The notes beneath the pieces were generated by a model. That model was not told the DNA's origin. It ran no database searches and saw only the letters and a program-made list of their open reading frames with translations. Positions 27,005 through 34,172 of a DNA stretch of 64,000 nucleotides are shown piece by piece (positions within the stretch are counted from its first letter, which is position 1; each line of letters starts with the position of its first letter). A program made the translations under genes and the position numbers. The DNA lies in NCBI GenBank assembly GCA_002437815.1, contig DJRP01000010.1, positions 22,170-86,169 on the forward strand, in the 5' to 3' direction. The DNA comes from Collinsella sp. UBA6357. Its GTDB lineage: Bacteria > Actinomycetota > Coriobacteriia > Coriobacteriales > Coriobacteriaceae.

Positions 27005-27019
27005 AAAAGGGAAAGCACC

Positions 27020-28447
27020 ATGGAAAACTTTTTCGCCACTTCGTCATCTAATACCCGCGCAACCTACGCGGGGGAGCTTCTGCTGACCAAGGAGCGTGCC
27101 GCGAGCATGGATACGTGGAAGACCGGCCTCAACAACAACGTGCTCGTGCTGGGAAGTTCGGGCTCGGGCAAGACGCGAAACTTTCTCAAACCCAACCTGT
27201 TGCAGTGCGCGGGCTCCTATGTCGTCCTCGACTCCAAGGGCCGGCTGTACCAGGAAATGGCGCCTTATCTGCGTGCTCGCGGCTACAAGGTTGACTGTCT
27301 CGACTTCACCACGATGGAGGGCACCATCGGTTATGACCCACTCCATCATGTGCGCTGGCGCCGCGGCCGCCCGCTTGCGCAGGACATCATCGGCATTGCG
27401 AGTGCCCTTTTTCCCAAAGCGGACATGGGCGACGACCCGTTTTGGGCGAGCGCGGCAGCTAATTATGTCGCGAGCTACATCGCTTACGTCTTCGAAGCGC
27501 TGCCCGATCGGGAATGGAACATGGCCTCGGTCGTGAGCGTCTATGAGCAGGCATGTGAGGGCAAGGCGGAGGGACTCTTCTTCGATCTCGCACGGCAGGA
27601 TCCCGGAAGCTATGCCGTCTCGCTCTACCGCCGCGCGAAGACCACGGCGCGTGCCGAGAAGATGCACTCGAGCATCATGGGCATCATCGCGGCGTATCTG
27701 CTGCCGCTCACGTTTGACGGTGCGCTCGCGTCGTTTTGTCGCCCCGAGCAGATCTTTTTTGACGATCTGGCACGTGAACGACGTGCGCTTTTCGTGACCA
27801 TGGACGATATGGATCACAGCCTGGCGCCGCTCACGAGTCTCTTCGTGCGTCAGGCATTCCGGACCCTGTGCAACTTTGCCGATGCCGAGTGCGAGGGAGG
27901 TTGTCTGCCCGTACCCGTGCGCTTCATGCTCGACGACTTCGCAAATCTCACGCTGCCCGGTTTCGATGACGTGCTCTCGGTCATCCGGAGCCGCGAGGTA
28001 AGCTGCACCGTCATCTGTCAGACGGTGAGTCAGCTCGAGGCGCGTTACGGAGAGGCCGAGGCCAATTCGATCATCGGCAATTGTGACCGTCAGCTTGTTT
28101 TGGGCTTTCAAGATGAGCGGACAGCGCGTTACTTCTCGCTGCGTGCGGGCAAAACTCCCACGACACTGCTTGAGACTCCGCAAAACAACTGGTGGTACTT
28201 TGAGCGCGGACATCGTGGTTCGTGCGAGGCGGCGTATCGGCTCGAGGAGCATCCCGGCTACGGTGATCTGGCAAGGGAGCCTGCGGACGCCGACGCTGCT
28301 TGCGGATGCACCGGCTGCGACGAGGCCCCCGATCTCTTGGACGATCCGACGGCTTGGGAATTCGACGATACGTACGAGCTGGATTTGTCGTCGTTGGCGC
28401 CCTTCGACGCCGGTCCGTTTGCGATCGCGTCCGAGAACGCGGCTTAA
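27020..28447 (+). CDS. Soluble VirD4/TraG-like ATPase without membrane domain
   Basis: 475 residues matching the ATPase core of type IV coupling proteins of Gram-positive conjugative elements: Walker A GSSGSGKT (45-52), SYVVLDSKGRLYQEM near 70, GDDPFWASAAANYV near 137, Walker B with Asp305-Asp306 (FMLDDFANL), SREVSCTVICQTVSQLEARYG near 325 and GNCDRQLVLGF near 354. Coupling proteins normally begin with membrane helices and have Asp-Glu in Walker B; here there is no membrane segment and the second residue is Asp. No relaxase or other conjugation gene is nearby. The C-terminus is acidic with CGCTGC. It may have been recruited from a mobile element to a new role. Confidence 0.85.
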   Translation: MENFFATSSSNTRATYAGELLLTKERAASMDTWKTGLNNNVLVLGSSGSGKTRNFLKPNLLQCAGSYVVLDSKGRLYQEMAPYLRARGYKVDCLDFTTMEGTIGYDPLHHVRWRRGRPLAQDIIGIASALFPKADMGDDPFWASAAANYVASYIAYVFEALPDREWNMASVVSVYEQACEGKAEGLFFDLARQDPGSYAVSLYRRAKTTARAEKMHSSIMGIIAAYLLPLTFDGALASFCRPEQIFFDDLARERRALFVTMDDMDHSLAPLTSLFVRQAFRTLCNFADAECEGGCLPVPVRFMLDDFANLTLPGFDDVLSVIRSREVSCTVICQTVSQLEARYGEAEANSIIGNCDRQLVLGFQDERTARYFSLRAGKTPTTLLETPQNNWWYFERGHRGSCEAAYRLEEHPGYGDLAREPADADAACGCTGCDEAPDLLDDPTAWEFDDTYELDLSSLAPFDAGPFAIASENAA

Positions 28448-28496
28448 CGAATCGGAGTAAAATCAGAACGTTTGACCCCCGCACGAGGAGGTGCCT

Positions 28497-29144
28497 GTGC
28501 CCCAAGATTTCTTCGATCTGCTCTACAACGGCTATACCGGCGAATATCAGCTTATGAGTTCGCTCTACCGTCACGGCCTTGACGCCCTGCGTCCTCCGGC
28601 GGATATGGGTATCGATGTGGTCTCGCTTAATCTCAAGCAACAGCTCGAGCATCCCGAAATCGAGCCCGAGACGTTCTTCTTTCAGGTAAAAACCGCCGTG
28701 ACCGACATACGCGAGAACCCCGATCGCCCCGGCGCCATCAAGACCGTGGAGTTCAAGCTCAAGAAGAGCGAGGTGGAACTGCTTTCGGGATCGCCTGCGC
28801 GGGCGCTGTTCTGCTACGTGTACAACAGCCGGTCGGACTCGCTCACGGATTCGTTCGAAGCGCCGTTTATCTGCTTCTGGCTCGATGGCCTTATGCTCAA
28901 GAAAATATCGGATGCCGGGGCGCTTTTTGCCAAGGAAGGCGAGTCGAAGCTGACGTTTGCCTGTCAGCTGCGAAAGCCGACCCATAGCTATGGCCACTGG
29001 TATGTCGTTGTAGTGGATAAAGATAACAACACGATCGACGGTGGCTTTCTCGGTGTGGTCGGCGGCGACGGCTTTCCCGCCGACGACGAGGCCTATCACT
29101 ACAGCGTAGGAGGCTACTTGGAGCACGCGCGCACCAAGATGTAG
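28497..29144 (+). CDS. PD-(D/E)XK nuclease-like protein (DUF4365-like)
   Basis: 215 residues. The N-terminal half has the layout of restriction-endonuclease-like folds: Glu16 (GYTGEYQLMSSLYRHGLDAL), Asp40 (ADMGIDVVS) and Gln63-x-Lys65 (FFFQVKT), as in DUF4365 proteins. The second half (residues 90-215) is mixed beta and alpha with no motif I recognise. I chose GTG 28497 because AGGAGG lies just before it; the GTG at 28491 overlaps that site. It follows the VirD4-like gene by 49 bp on the same strand, so the three genes probably form one transcript. Nuclease activity is inferred only from the motif. Confidence 0.65.
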   Translation: MPQDFFDLLYNGYTGEYQLMSSLYRHGLDALRPPADMGIDVVSLNLKQQLEHPEIEPETFFFQVKTAVTDIRENPDRPGAIKTVEFKLKKSEVELLSGSPARALFCYVYNSRSDSLTDSFEAPFICFWLDGLMLKKISDAGALFAKEGESKLTFACQLRKPTHSYGHWYVVVVDKDNNTIDGGFLGVVGGDGFPADDEAYHYSVGGYLEHARTKM

Positions 29145-29189
29145 GGCTTTGGCGACGTCGGTGCCAATCGGTCGCTGGCGGGTGAGACC

Positions 29190-30014
29190 CTACGCGACGT
29201 TTGCGTGGATGGCGGCGACGAGAAACTCCGTGGCGCCTGCTCCGGCGCGGGAATCGTAATAGTCGATGAAACGCGGATCGGCCAGATATCCGTCGGCGAG
29301 GCCGTTGTGGGCCTTGGGGGTATAGGCGCCCTCGCCCCAACTGAGTGAAATCCAGCGGGCATGCATATGGGCGAGCTGTCGGGCCGCGGGGCTGTGCGCA
29401 TCGCCGGTCTCCATGGCGAGCTTGAGCTGGTCGATGATGGCGACTTCGAGCGCGTTGTGGTTGTGCCAGGTCGTCTCATCCATGTCGAGCAGGCACTCGT
29501 TGGCAGCATCGACGGCTGCGTTTCCGTAGCGCTCGCGAGCTTCGGTGCCGTAGCACATCTCGTTGGAATGGACGGCGCTCCATCGCTCGAGCTGCGGCAA
29601 CACGGCACCCATGAGCGAGACGGCTTCGTCGCACGTCATGCCGGTGTTTTTGGCGAGCCGCGGCGCGCAGTCCTCGATCATGGCGTCCATGGAGGTCTCG
29701 TAGGTGTACTTGCCGTTTTCGTAACACCACTTGCAGTAATGGTCGGTGGGGTTGCCGGAGGCGTCGGTGCCGTAGCTATCGGGTGTGAGGATCATGCCGC
29801 AGCTCTGGCAGTAGCGCTCGGGCATTTCGAGCAGCTGAGCGATGGGCACGGCGAGCACGTTCGCGATGAGCTTGATCATGTCGATACCGGGCACGACCTC
29901 GCCACGCTCCCAACGGCTCACGGCCTGGCGGGTCACATAGAGCTTGGCTGCGAGCTGCTCTTGGGTGAGATGATTGGCCTTGCGGGCGGCGATGAGTGCC
30001 TCGTTGAATGCCAT
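29190..30014 (-). CDS. XRE-family regulator with zinc ribbon and TipAS-type ligand domain
   Basis: 274 residues. Residues 1-60 are an XRE helix-turn-helix (TQEQLAAKLYVTRQAVSRWERG). Cys69, Cys72, Cys94 and Cys97 form a putative zinc ribbon (YCQSCGMIL ... YCKWCYENGKYT). Residues 110-274 match the TipAS antibiotic-recognition fold (NECLLDMDETTWHNHN, SPAARQLAHMHARWI, LADGYLADPRFIDYYDSRAG). TipAS is usually joined to a MerR domain, so the XRE version is unusual. AAGGG precedes the ATG at 30014. It probably senses a small molecule and controls its own or a neighbouring gene; the transporter remnant upstream may be a lost target. Confidence 0.82.
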   Translation of the reverse strand: MAFNEALIAARKANHLTQEQLAAKLYVTRQAVSRWERGEVVPGIDMIKLIANVLAVPIAQLLEMPERYCQSCGMILTPDSYGTDASGNPTDHYCKWCYENGKYTYETSMDAMIEDCAPRLAKNTGMTCDEAVSLMGAVLPQLERWSAVHSNEMCYGTEARERYGNAAVDAANECLLDMDETTWHNHNALEVAIIDQLKLAMETGDAHSPAARQLAHMHARWISLSWGEGAYTPKAHNGLADGYLADPRFIDYYDSRAGAGATEFLVAAIHANVA

Positions 30015-30114
30015 GATGAACCCTTCAATCACGGTTGTTTCGTTGCTTTCAACGGTAGCGGAGAATGTCCTGGCGGTCGAGAAACCATTGGTTGCGTGGC
30101 GCGTGCCGACGGGG

Positions 30115-30296
30115 CTACTTCCAGATGACACGCGCTGCGGCACCCAGTACGATGATGGCGAGACCCATGATGTCGCGTCGGGAGAGTTTCTCCTTAAAGG
30201 CGAAGCGCGCAAAGAGGACCGAGACCAGGATCGAGGGCTTGTCGATTTGGACCCCGACGCAAAAGCTGCTGCAGCCCGGGACGCGGACATGTCACC
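30115..30296 (-). pseudogene. C-terminal remnant of an EamA/DMT family transporter
   Basis: The minus strand reads, without interruption to a TAG at 30115-30117, a stretch typical of the last helix pair of EamA transporters: IDKPSILVSVLFARFAFKEK, then LSRRDIMGLAIIVLGAAAR. About 50-60 residues remain of a normal length of about 290. No start codon with ribosome site is present. The break lies just left of the inverted-repeat region at 30455-30674, so an insertion or deletion event there may have removed the rest. Confidence 0.7.
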
Positions 30297-30454
30297 TTCC
30301 AAAACAAAACCGCGCCGGGATGTACGGTGCGTTGTTAATGATGGTTATGACATATAGCCGCGTAAGGAGCGCTTGCGCGGCCTTTGCATGGCGATGCCAT
30401 GAACGGCTGTTGGCTGCTGGATGATCGCGGGTTAGGAGAAACGGACGGTACCGG

Positions 30455-30485
30455 ATATCCAAAAAATGAGGTTCGTGAGTTATGT
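30455..30485 (+). repeat. Left inverted repeat of a 220-bp element
   Basis: ATATCCAAAAA, six variable bases, then TTCGTGAGTTATGT. The right copy at 30644-30674 is the reverse complement with the same six-base gap, so 25 of the 31 positions are identical blocks. Both copies point inwards, like terminal inverted repeats. Confidence 0.75.
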
Positions 30486-30501
30486 GACTCATTTAGTCAC
30501 A
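30483..30501. promoter_or_regulatory. 7-bp dyad inside the left repeat end
   Basis: TGTGACT-CATTT-AGTCACA, a perfect 7-bp inverted repeat with a five-base centre, beginning within the end of the left repeat. It could be a protein-binding site or a small hairpin. Confidence 0.4.
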
Positions 30502-30643
30502 GGAAAAATTTGACGATCGGGACTTGAAAACGACGTTCGACCGGCGCCTGTTGGGGCAAAACGAAGATTGAAAGGCCCGACTGCAGCCAAATGGACGTAG
30601 GTAAAGCCGAAAAGGGCCTCTAAAAAACGCTACCATGCATGGA

Positions 30644-30674
30644 ACATAACTCACGAATCGCCGTTTTTGGATAT
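30644..30674 (-). repeat. Right inverted repeat of a 220-bp element
   Basis: Reverse complement of the left copy in two blocks (ACATAACTCACGAA at 30644-30657 and TTTTTGGATAT at 30664-30674). It ends 28 bp from the stop codon of the flavodoxin gene. On the minus strand both copies can be read in a frame containing IQK and FVSYV, which may be coincidence or a trace of coding origin. Confidence 0.75.
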
Positions 30675-30701
30675 GGCTGCTCGATGGGTATTGATTTGCT
30701 C

Positions 30702-31202
30702 TTACAAAAGCCCAGCGACCTTCTCGATCCAGGCATCGATCGCGTACTGCGGTGTCATTTGGGTCGAGCCGCCGGTCGAGTCGAACTGGACCTCGATGCT
30801 CGGGCCAAAGACGGCACCGGCGCAGCCGTCCTTTATGTTCTCGATGACGTTGCCGGGCCAACCGCCGTTGGTCTGGAACGGCACAACGGTCTTGCCGGCA
30901 AAATCGCACTGCGAAAGGGCGGTGGAGACGGCGGGTGCCATCGTATACCACCAGGTCGGGGTTCCCACGGCGATCACGTCGTAGTCGGCCGGATCATGCG
31001 CGAGCGTCTCGATCTCTGGCTGGTAGCCGACATTCACTTCGTCCTGACCTTGTTGCACCGTTTCGTCGTAGTCCTCGGGGTAGGGCTCGACGGTATCGAT
31101 GCGCTCGAGGTCGGCGCCGCAGGCGTCTGCCAGCTGCTGGGCTACGGTCTCGGTGTTGCCGTTCGACCAGCTGTAGTACATGACGAGCATTTTCTTGAAC
31201 AT
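30702..31202 (-). CDS. Flavodoxin
   Basis: 166 residues. FMN-binding electron carrier with the phosphate loop YYSWSNGNTETVA near residue 10, the AVGTPTWWYTMAP loop near residue 79, and FQTNGGWPG near 110. AGGGG lies before the ATG at 31202. It is the last gene of a minus-strand redox cluster (CMD-cupin, RibD-like reductase, aldo/keto reductase). This flavodoxin type is often found beside aldo/keto reductases and cupins in anaerobes. Its electron partner is not evident. Confidence 0.9.
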   Translation of the reverse strand: MFKKMLVMYYSWSNGNTETVAQQLADACGADLERIDTVEPYPEDYDETVQQGQDEVNVGYQPEIETLAHDPADYDVIAVGTPTWWYTMAPAVSTALSQCDFAGKTVVPFQTNGGWPGNVIENIKDGCAGAVFGPSIEVQFDSTGGSTQMTPQYAIDAWIEKVAGLL

Positions 31203-31268
31203 CGATTTCCCCTTACATGGAAACGGGGCGACAACGTCTGATGTCGTCACCCCGTGCGGTTGTTTGGT

Positions 31269-32018
31269 CTAGCGGCCGAGCTTCTCGTACTCCTCGTTCG
31301 AGACGGGCTCGAGCCATTCGTTGGAGCAGTCCTCGCCGGGGAAGCCGAAGGCCAGGTGACTGAACCAGCAGCCGGCCTTGGCGCCGTGCCAGTGCTTGAC
31401 GTTGGCCGGGATCTCGACGACGTCGCCGGGCTTGAGGCTCTGTGCGGGCTTGCCCTCCTCTTGATACCAGCCTTCGCCCTCGACGCAGATGAGTACCTGA
31501 CCGCCGCCCTTGCTCGCGTGGTGGATGTGCCAGTTGTTGCGGCAGCCCGGCTCGAACGTCACGTTGTGGATGGGCAGGTAGTCATCGGGGCCGGTGAGCG
31601 CCTTGAGGTAGCTCTGGCCGATGAAGTACTGCGCGAAGGCGGTGTTGGGCTCGCCCAGACCGAAGAATCCGCCATGCCCCTCGGCCTCTGCGTTGTCGTC
31701 CGCATAGACCTCCTTGGCCATGTTGAAGGCCGCCCAGGCGTTGGGCCAGCCGGCGTAAAAGGCAATGTGCGTCAAGATCTCGGCCATTTCGGATTTGGTC
31801 ACGCCGTTCGCGCGGGCGCTCTGAAGGTGGTACTTGAGCGAGCTATCGACGATGCCCTTGCCGATAAGCGCGCTCACCGTGACGACGGAGCGGAGCTTGA
31901 GCGGCAGTTTGTCGTCGCGGTTCCATACCTCGCCAAAGAGGATGTCGTCGTTCAGGTGCGCGAACTCGGGGGCGAACTCGCCCAGGGCGTCGTGTCCGGC
32001 GGTCTGTTTGATGGTCAT
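31269..32018 (-). CDS. Carboxymuconolactone decarboxylase-like and cupin fusion protein
   Basis: 249 residues. The N-terminal half is an AhpD/CMD-like helical domain (LRSVVTVSALIGKG, EILTHIAFYAGWPNAWAAF) without the CxxC of peroxidase-type AhpD. The C-terminal half is a cupin with a metal-binding-type motif (NWHIHHASKGGGQVLICVEG ... PGDVVEIPANVKHWHG). Similar fusions are usually annotated as cupin or CMD proteins of unknown substrate. AAAGGAA precedes the ATG. It lies between the flavodoxin and the RibD-like gene, about 66 and 108 bp away. Confidence 0.88.
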   Translation of the reverse strand: MTIKQTAGHDALGEFAPEFAHLNDDILFGEVWNRDDKLPLKLRSVVTVSALIGKGIVDSSLKYHLQSARANGVTKSEMAEILTHIAFYAGWPNAWAAFNMAKEVYADDNAEAEGHGGFFGLGEPNTAFAQYFIGQSYLKALTGPDDYLPIHNVTFEPGCRNNWHIHHASKGGGQVLICVEGEGWYQEEGKPAQSLKPGDVVEIPANVKHWHGAKAGCWFSHLAFGFPGEDCSNEWLEPVSNEEYEKLGR

Positions 32019-32126
32019 GATGGGTTCCTTTCTGTTTTCGCGGGCGATGAGCCCGGGATACCGGCCGATTGCCCGCGACCTCGCGTTTTGGCGTTGGCCC
32101 CGCAGGATTCGATAAAGCCGGGCGAC

Positions 32127-32804
32127 CTACTTGATCACGTCGTAGCGGAGCCAGACGGCGCCGTCGTCATAGCTCTCGACGTGTTTGAGCTTGAGCTGGA
32201 CGGGCTCGCGGTCGGCAGGCAGCCCGTCGATGGTTGCGGCCATGCCGGCACGCCCGTCGATGCCCGGGCCGATGAGGACCGAGACTTCGTCGGTGAGCCC
32301 GGCGTCGATGAAGGCGCCGTTGATGTTGCCGCCGCCGACGGTCGCCATGCGCGCGATGCCGAACTCACGCCCCATGATCTCGACGGCACCGGGCACATCG
32401 ATCTTGTCCGCGCCGCAGGCGATCCAGGAGATGCCTTGGCCGTCGAGGTAGGCGAGATACTCGGCCGGCGCCTGCTCGGAGACGACGATGAGCAGCGGAC
32501 GCGTGTGATCGGTGCCGCGCCCCCAGGCGAGACTGCCGTGCGTGTCGAAGACGATCTCGTAGGCGTTCGCATCGACGGCGCGCGAGAAACCACGTTTGCC
32601 GTACGGCGTGGAGTCGGTTGCGGTCCAGGGACCGTCCGCCATCTCGAGTTCGGCGGTGACGCGCCCGCTCACGCGACTCGGCGCATCGAGGGCGTTGAGC
32701 GTGGCGTAGTACTCGTCGACGCCGCGCAGCTTGGACGTCATGCCGCAGTCGATACGTCCGTCGATGGACATCATCATGTGGCAGACGATATAGGGTTTGG
32801 TCAT
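32127..32804 (-). CDS. RibD C-terminal / dihydrofolate-reductase-like protein
   Basis: 225 residues of the RibD reductase family: KPYIVCHMMMSIDGRIDC at the start, LNALDAPSRVSGRVT near residue 37, and MATVGGGNINGAFIDAGLTDEVSVLIGP near 155. NADPH-dependent reduction is expected; the substrate is unknown because no other riboflavin genes are close. AAGAGAG lies before the ATG. It belongs to the minus-strand redox cluster. Confidence 0.85.
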   Translation of the reverse strand: MTKPYIVCHMMMSIDGRIDCGMTSKLRGVDEYYATLNALDAPSRVSGRVTAELEMADGPWTATDSTPYGKRGFSRAVDANAYEIVFDTHGSLAWGRGTDHTRPLLIVVSEQAPAEYLAYLDGQGISWIACGADKIDVPGAVEIMGREFGIARMATVGGGNINGAFIDAGLTDEVSVLIGPGIDGRAGMAATIDGLPADREPVQLKLKHVESYDDGAVWLRYDVIK

Positions 32805-32888
32805 GTTCTTTCTCTCTTTTGAACAGATGGGTGTGAGCGGGCGAGGGAGGCAGTCTCCATCGCCCAGTGATGTTCGAAGCGGCGCCGA

Positions 32889-33758
32889 TTACAGCTTGCC
32901 GCCGTAGACGGGAAAGAAGCTCGAGTCGCCGTAGTCCTTGATGTGCTCGGCCGCCTTGAGCGTCTCCATGTCCTCGGGCGAGATCTTGAAATCGACCTCT
33001 GCGTTGGCGGCCATGTGCTCGGCGTTGGCCGTTTTGGGCAGCGGCAGCAGCCCGAGTTCAAGGCAGTAGCGCACGCAGAGCTGCGCAGGCGTCACGCCGT
33101 ACTTGGCTGCCGTCTCGGCCACGAGCGGGTTGGTGAGCACCATGCCGTGGGCGATGGGGGAGTACGCCTCGACGAGGATGCCGCGCGCCTGACAGAAGCC
33201 GATGAGCTCGGCCGGCGTGTTGGAGATGTGCGCGAGCACCTGATTGACCTGCGGTTTCACGCTGCCGTTGTCGATGATGTTCGCAAGATCGTGCTCGTTG
33301 AAGTTGGAGACGCCGATCACGCGGACTTTGCCGGCGGCCTTGGCCTCCTCGAGCGCGCGCCACGCCTCGAGGTTGCCCTCCTCGTAGCGGTTGCTCGACT
33401 GGTTGACCTCGATCCACGGCTGCGGGCTGTGGATGATCATCTGATCGAGGTAGTCGAGGCCGAGCTTTTGGAGCGACTCGTCGATCGAGGCTTTGGCCTC
33501 GGCGTAGGTTTTGTGCTCGGCGGCGATCTTCGAGGCGATAAAGAGCTCGTCGCGTGCGATGTCGCACGTGCGGACGCCCTCGCCAATGCCGGCCTCGTTG
33601 CCGTAGGCCTGCGCGGTGTCGATCATGCGGTAGCCGCACGCGGTGGCGTCACGTACGGCACCCTCGGTCTCGGCGTCATCCATAAGCCAGGTGCCGAGGC
33701 CGATCTTGGGGATCGAGGTACCGTCGGTTAGCGTGTATGTCTCGTTGAGAATGGACAT
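32889..33758 (-). CDS. Aldo/keto reductase
   Basis: 289 residues of the AKR superfamily, close to 2,5-diketo-D-gluconate-reductase-like proteins. The catalytic tetrad is visible: Asp and Tyr in MIDTAQAYGNE, Lys in FIASKI and His in MIIHSPQPW. NADPH-binding IGVSNFNEHDL and the C-terminal PLPKTANAEHM are present. AAAGGA lies before the ATG at 33758. Its promoter seems to be the MerR-type site at 33819-33841, inside the end of the small gene upstream. It probably reduces reactive aldehydes or sugars as part of the local redox cluster. Confidence 0.92.
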   Translation of the reverse strand: MSILNETYTLTDGTSIPKIGLGTWLMDDAETEGAVRDATACGYRMIDTAQAYGNEAGIGEGVRTCDIARDELFIASKIAAEHKTYAEAKASIDESLQKLGLDYLDQMIIHSPQPWIEVNQSSNRYEEGNLEAWRALEEAKAAGKVRVIGVSNFNEHDLANIIDNGSVKPQVNQVLAHISNTPAELIGFCQARGILVEAYSPIAHGMVLTNPLVAETAAKYGVTPAQLCVRYCLELGLLPLPKTANAEHMAANAEVDFKISPEDMETLKAAEHIKDYGDSSFFPVYGGKL

Positions 33759-33818
33759 TGCGTTCCTTTCCGTTTGGGTTGGGGTCTCAAACCGTTGGGG
33801 CCCATATATGACTCTTGC

Positions 33819-33841
33819 ACTTGGAGTGTGCTCAAGGTCAA
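33819..33841 (-). promoter_or_regulatory. MerR-type operator/promoter of the aldo/keto reductase gene
   Basis: ACTTGGAG-TGTG-CTCAAGGT forms a near-perfect dyad (33819-33838) of the kind bound by MerR-family activators. On the minus strand a TTGACC -35 (33836-33841) precedes it with the long 19-bp spacing to a weak -10 (AAGAGT) that MerR promoters require. Confidence 0.5.
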
Positions 33842-34050
33842 GACCCGGTACGTTCGGTGCGGAGCGAGAAGATGAGATAGTCAAGGCAGTCGAGTTTCTG
33901 CTGCTCGACATGGATGCCGCTGAGCAGGTCCCGCCGGTAGCGGCGCAGCAGGCGCATCTGCTCGTCCGAGTCGTTGAGCTTGGCAAACTCGGCCACAAGG
34001 GCCTCGGGGCAGCCGGCGTCCAACAGGTTGTGCCGTGTTCGCTCGTCCAT
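33838..34050 (-). CDS. Small conserved-looking protein, unknown function
   Basis: 70 residues, charged and probably helical: MDERTRHNLLDAGCPEALVA, then RRYRRDLLSGIHVEQQKLDCLDYLIFSL. GAGGAGG stands directly before the ATG at 34050, which is strong support for translation. No domain is recognised. It is the first gene of the minus-strand redox cluster, divergent from the LysR gene, and its stop codon overlaps the promoter of the aldo/keto reductase. Confidence 0.75.
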   Translation of the reverse strand: MDERTRHNLLDAGCPEALVAEFAKLNDSDEQMRLLRRYRRDLLSGIHVEQQKLDCLDYLIFSLRTERTGS

Positions 34051-34118
34051 GTTCCTCCTCGGCCTCTGCGGTGCTTCTTGTGCACTTCAACCGTATGGCA
34101 GGCAAGTCGAAATGTACA

Positions 34119-34143
34119 ATACCTATAGCAACTAGTTTGGTAT
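34119..34143. promoter_or_regulatory. Probable LysR-type operator in the divergent promoter region
   Basis: ATACC-N15-GGTAT, an interrupted dyad containing the T-N11-A pattern, in the 122-bp gap between the small gene and the LysR gene. Confidence 0.45.
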
Positions 34144-34172
34144 GCGATCTCTGAATACTAGGAGGGCGCCGG

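Larger units (their letters stand above)
30297..30701. other. Gene-free interval holding paired inverted repeats
   Basis: No gene is supported here. It contains the 31-bp inverted repeats (30455-30485 and 30644-30674) and the smaller dyad at 30483-30501, and is richer in A/T than its surroundings. Confidence 0.6.

Noticed and set aside
30483..30501. CRP-type site TGTGA...TCACA
   Set aside because: The half-sites are nine bases apart instead of six, so it is not a CRP site; kept only as a dyad.
30493..30951. 152-residue minus-strand frame through the inverted repeat
   Set aside because: Its first half is antisense-frame noise inside the flavodoxin gene; only the repeat-internal part is curious and is reported as a repeat.
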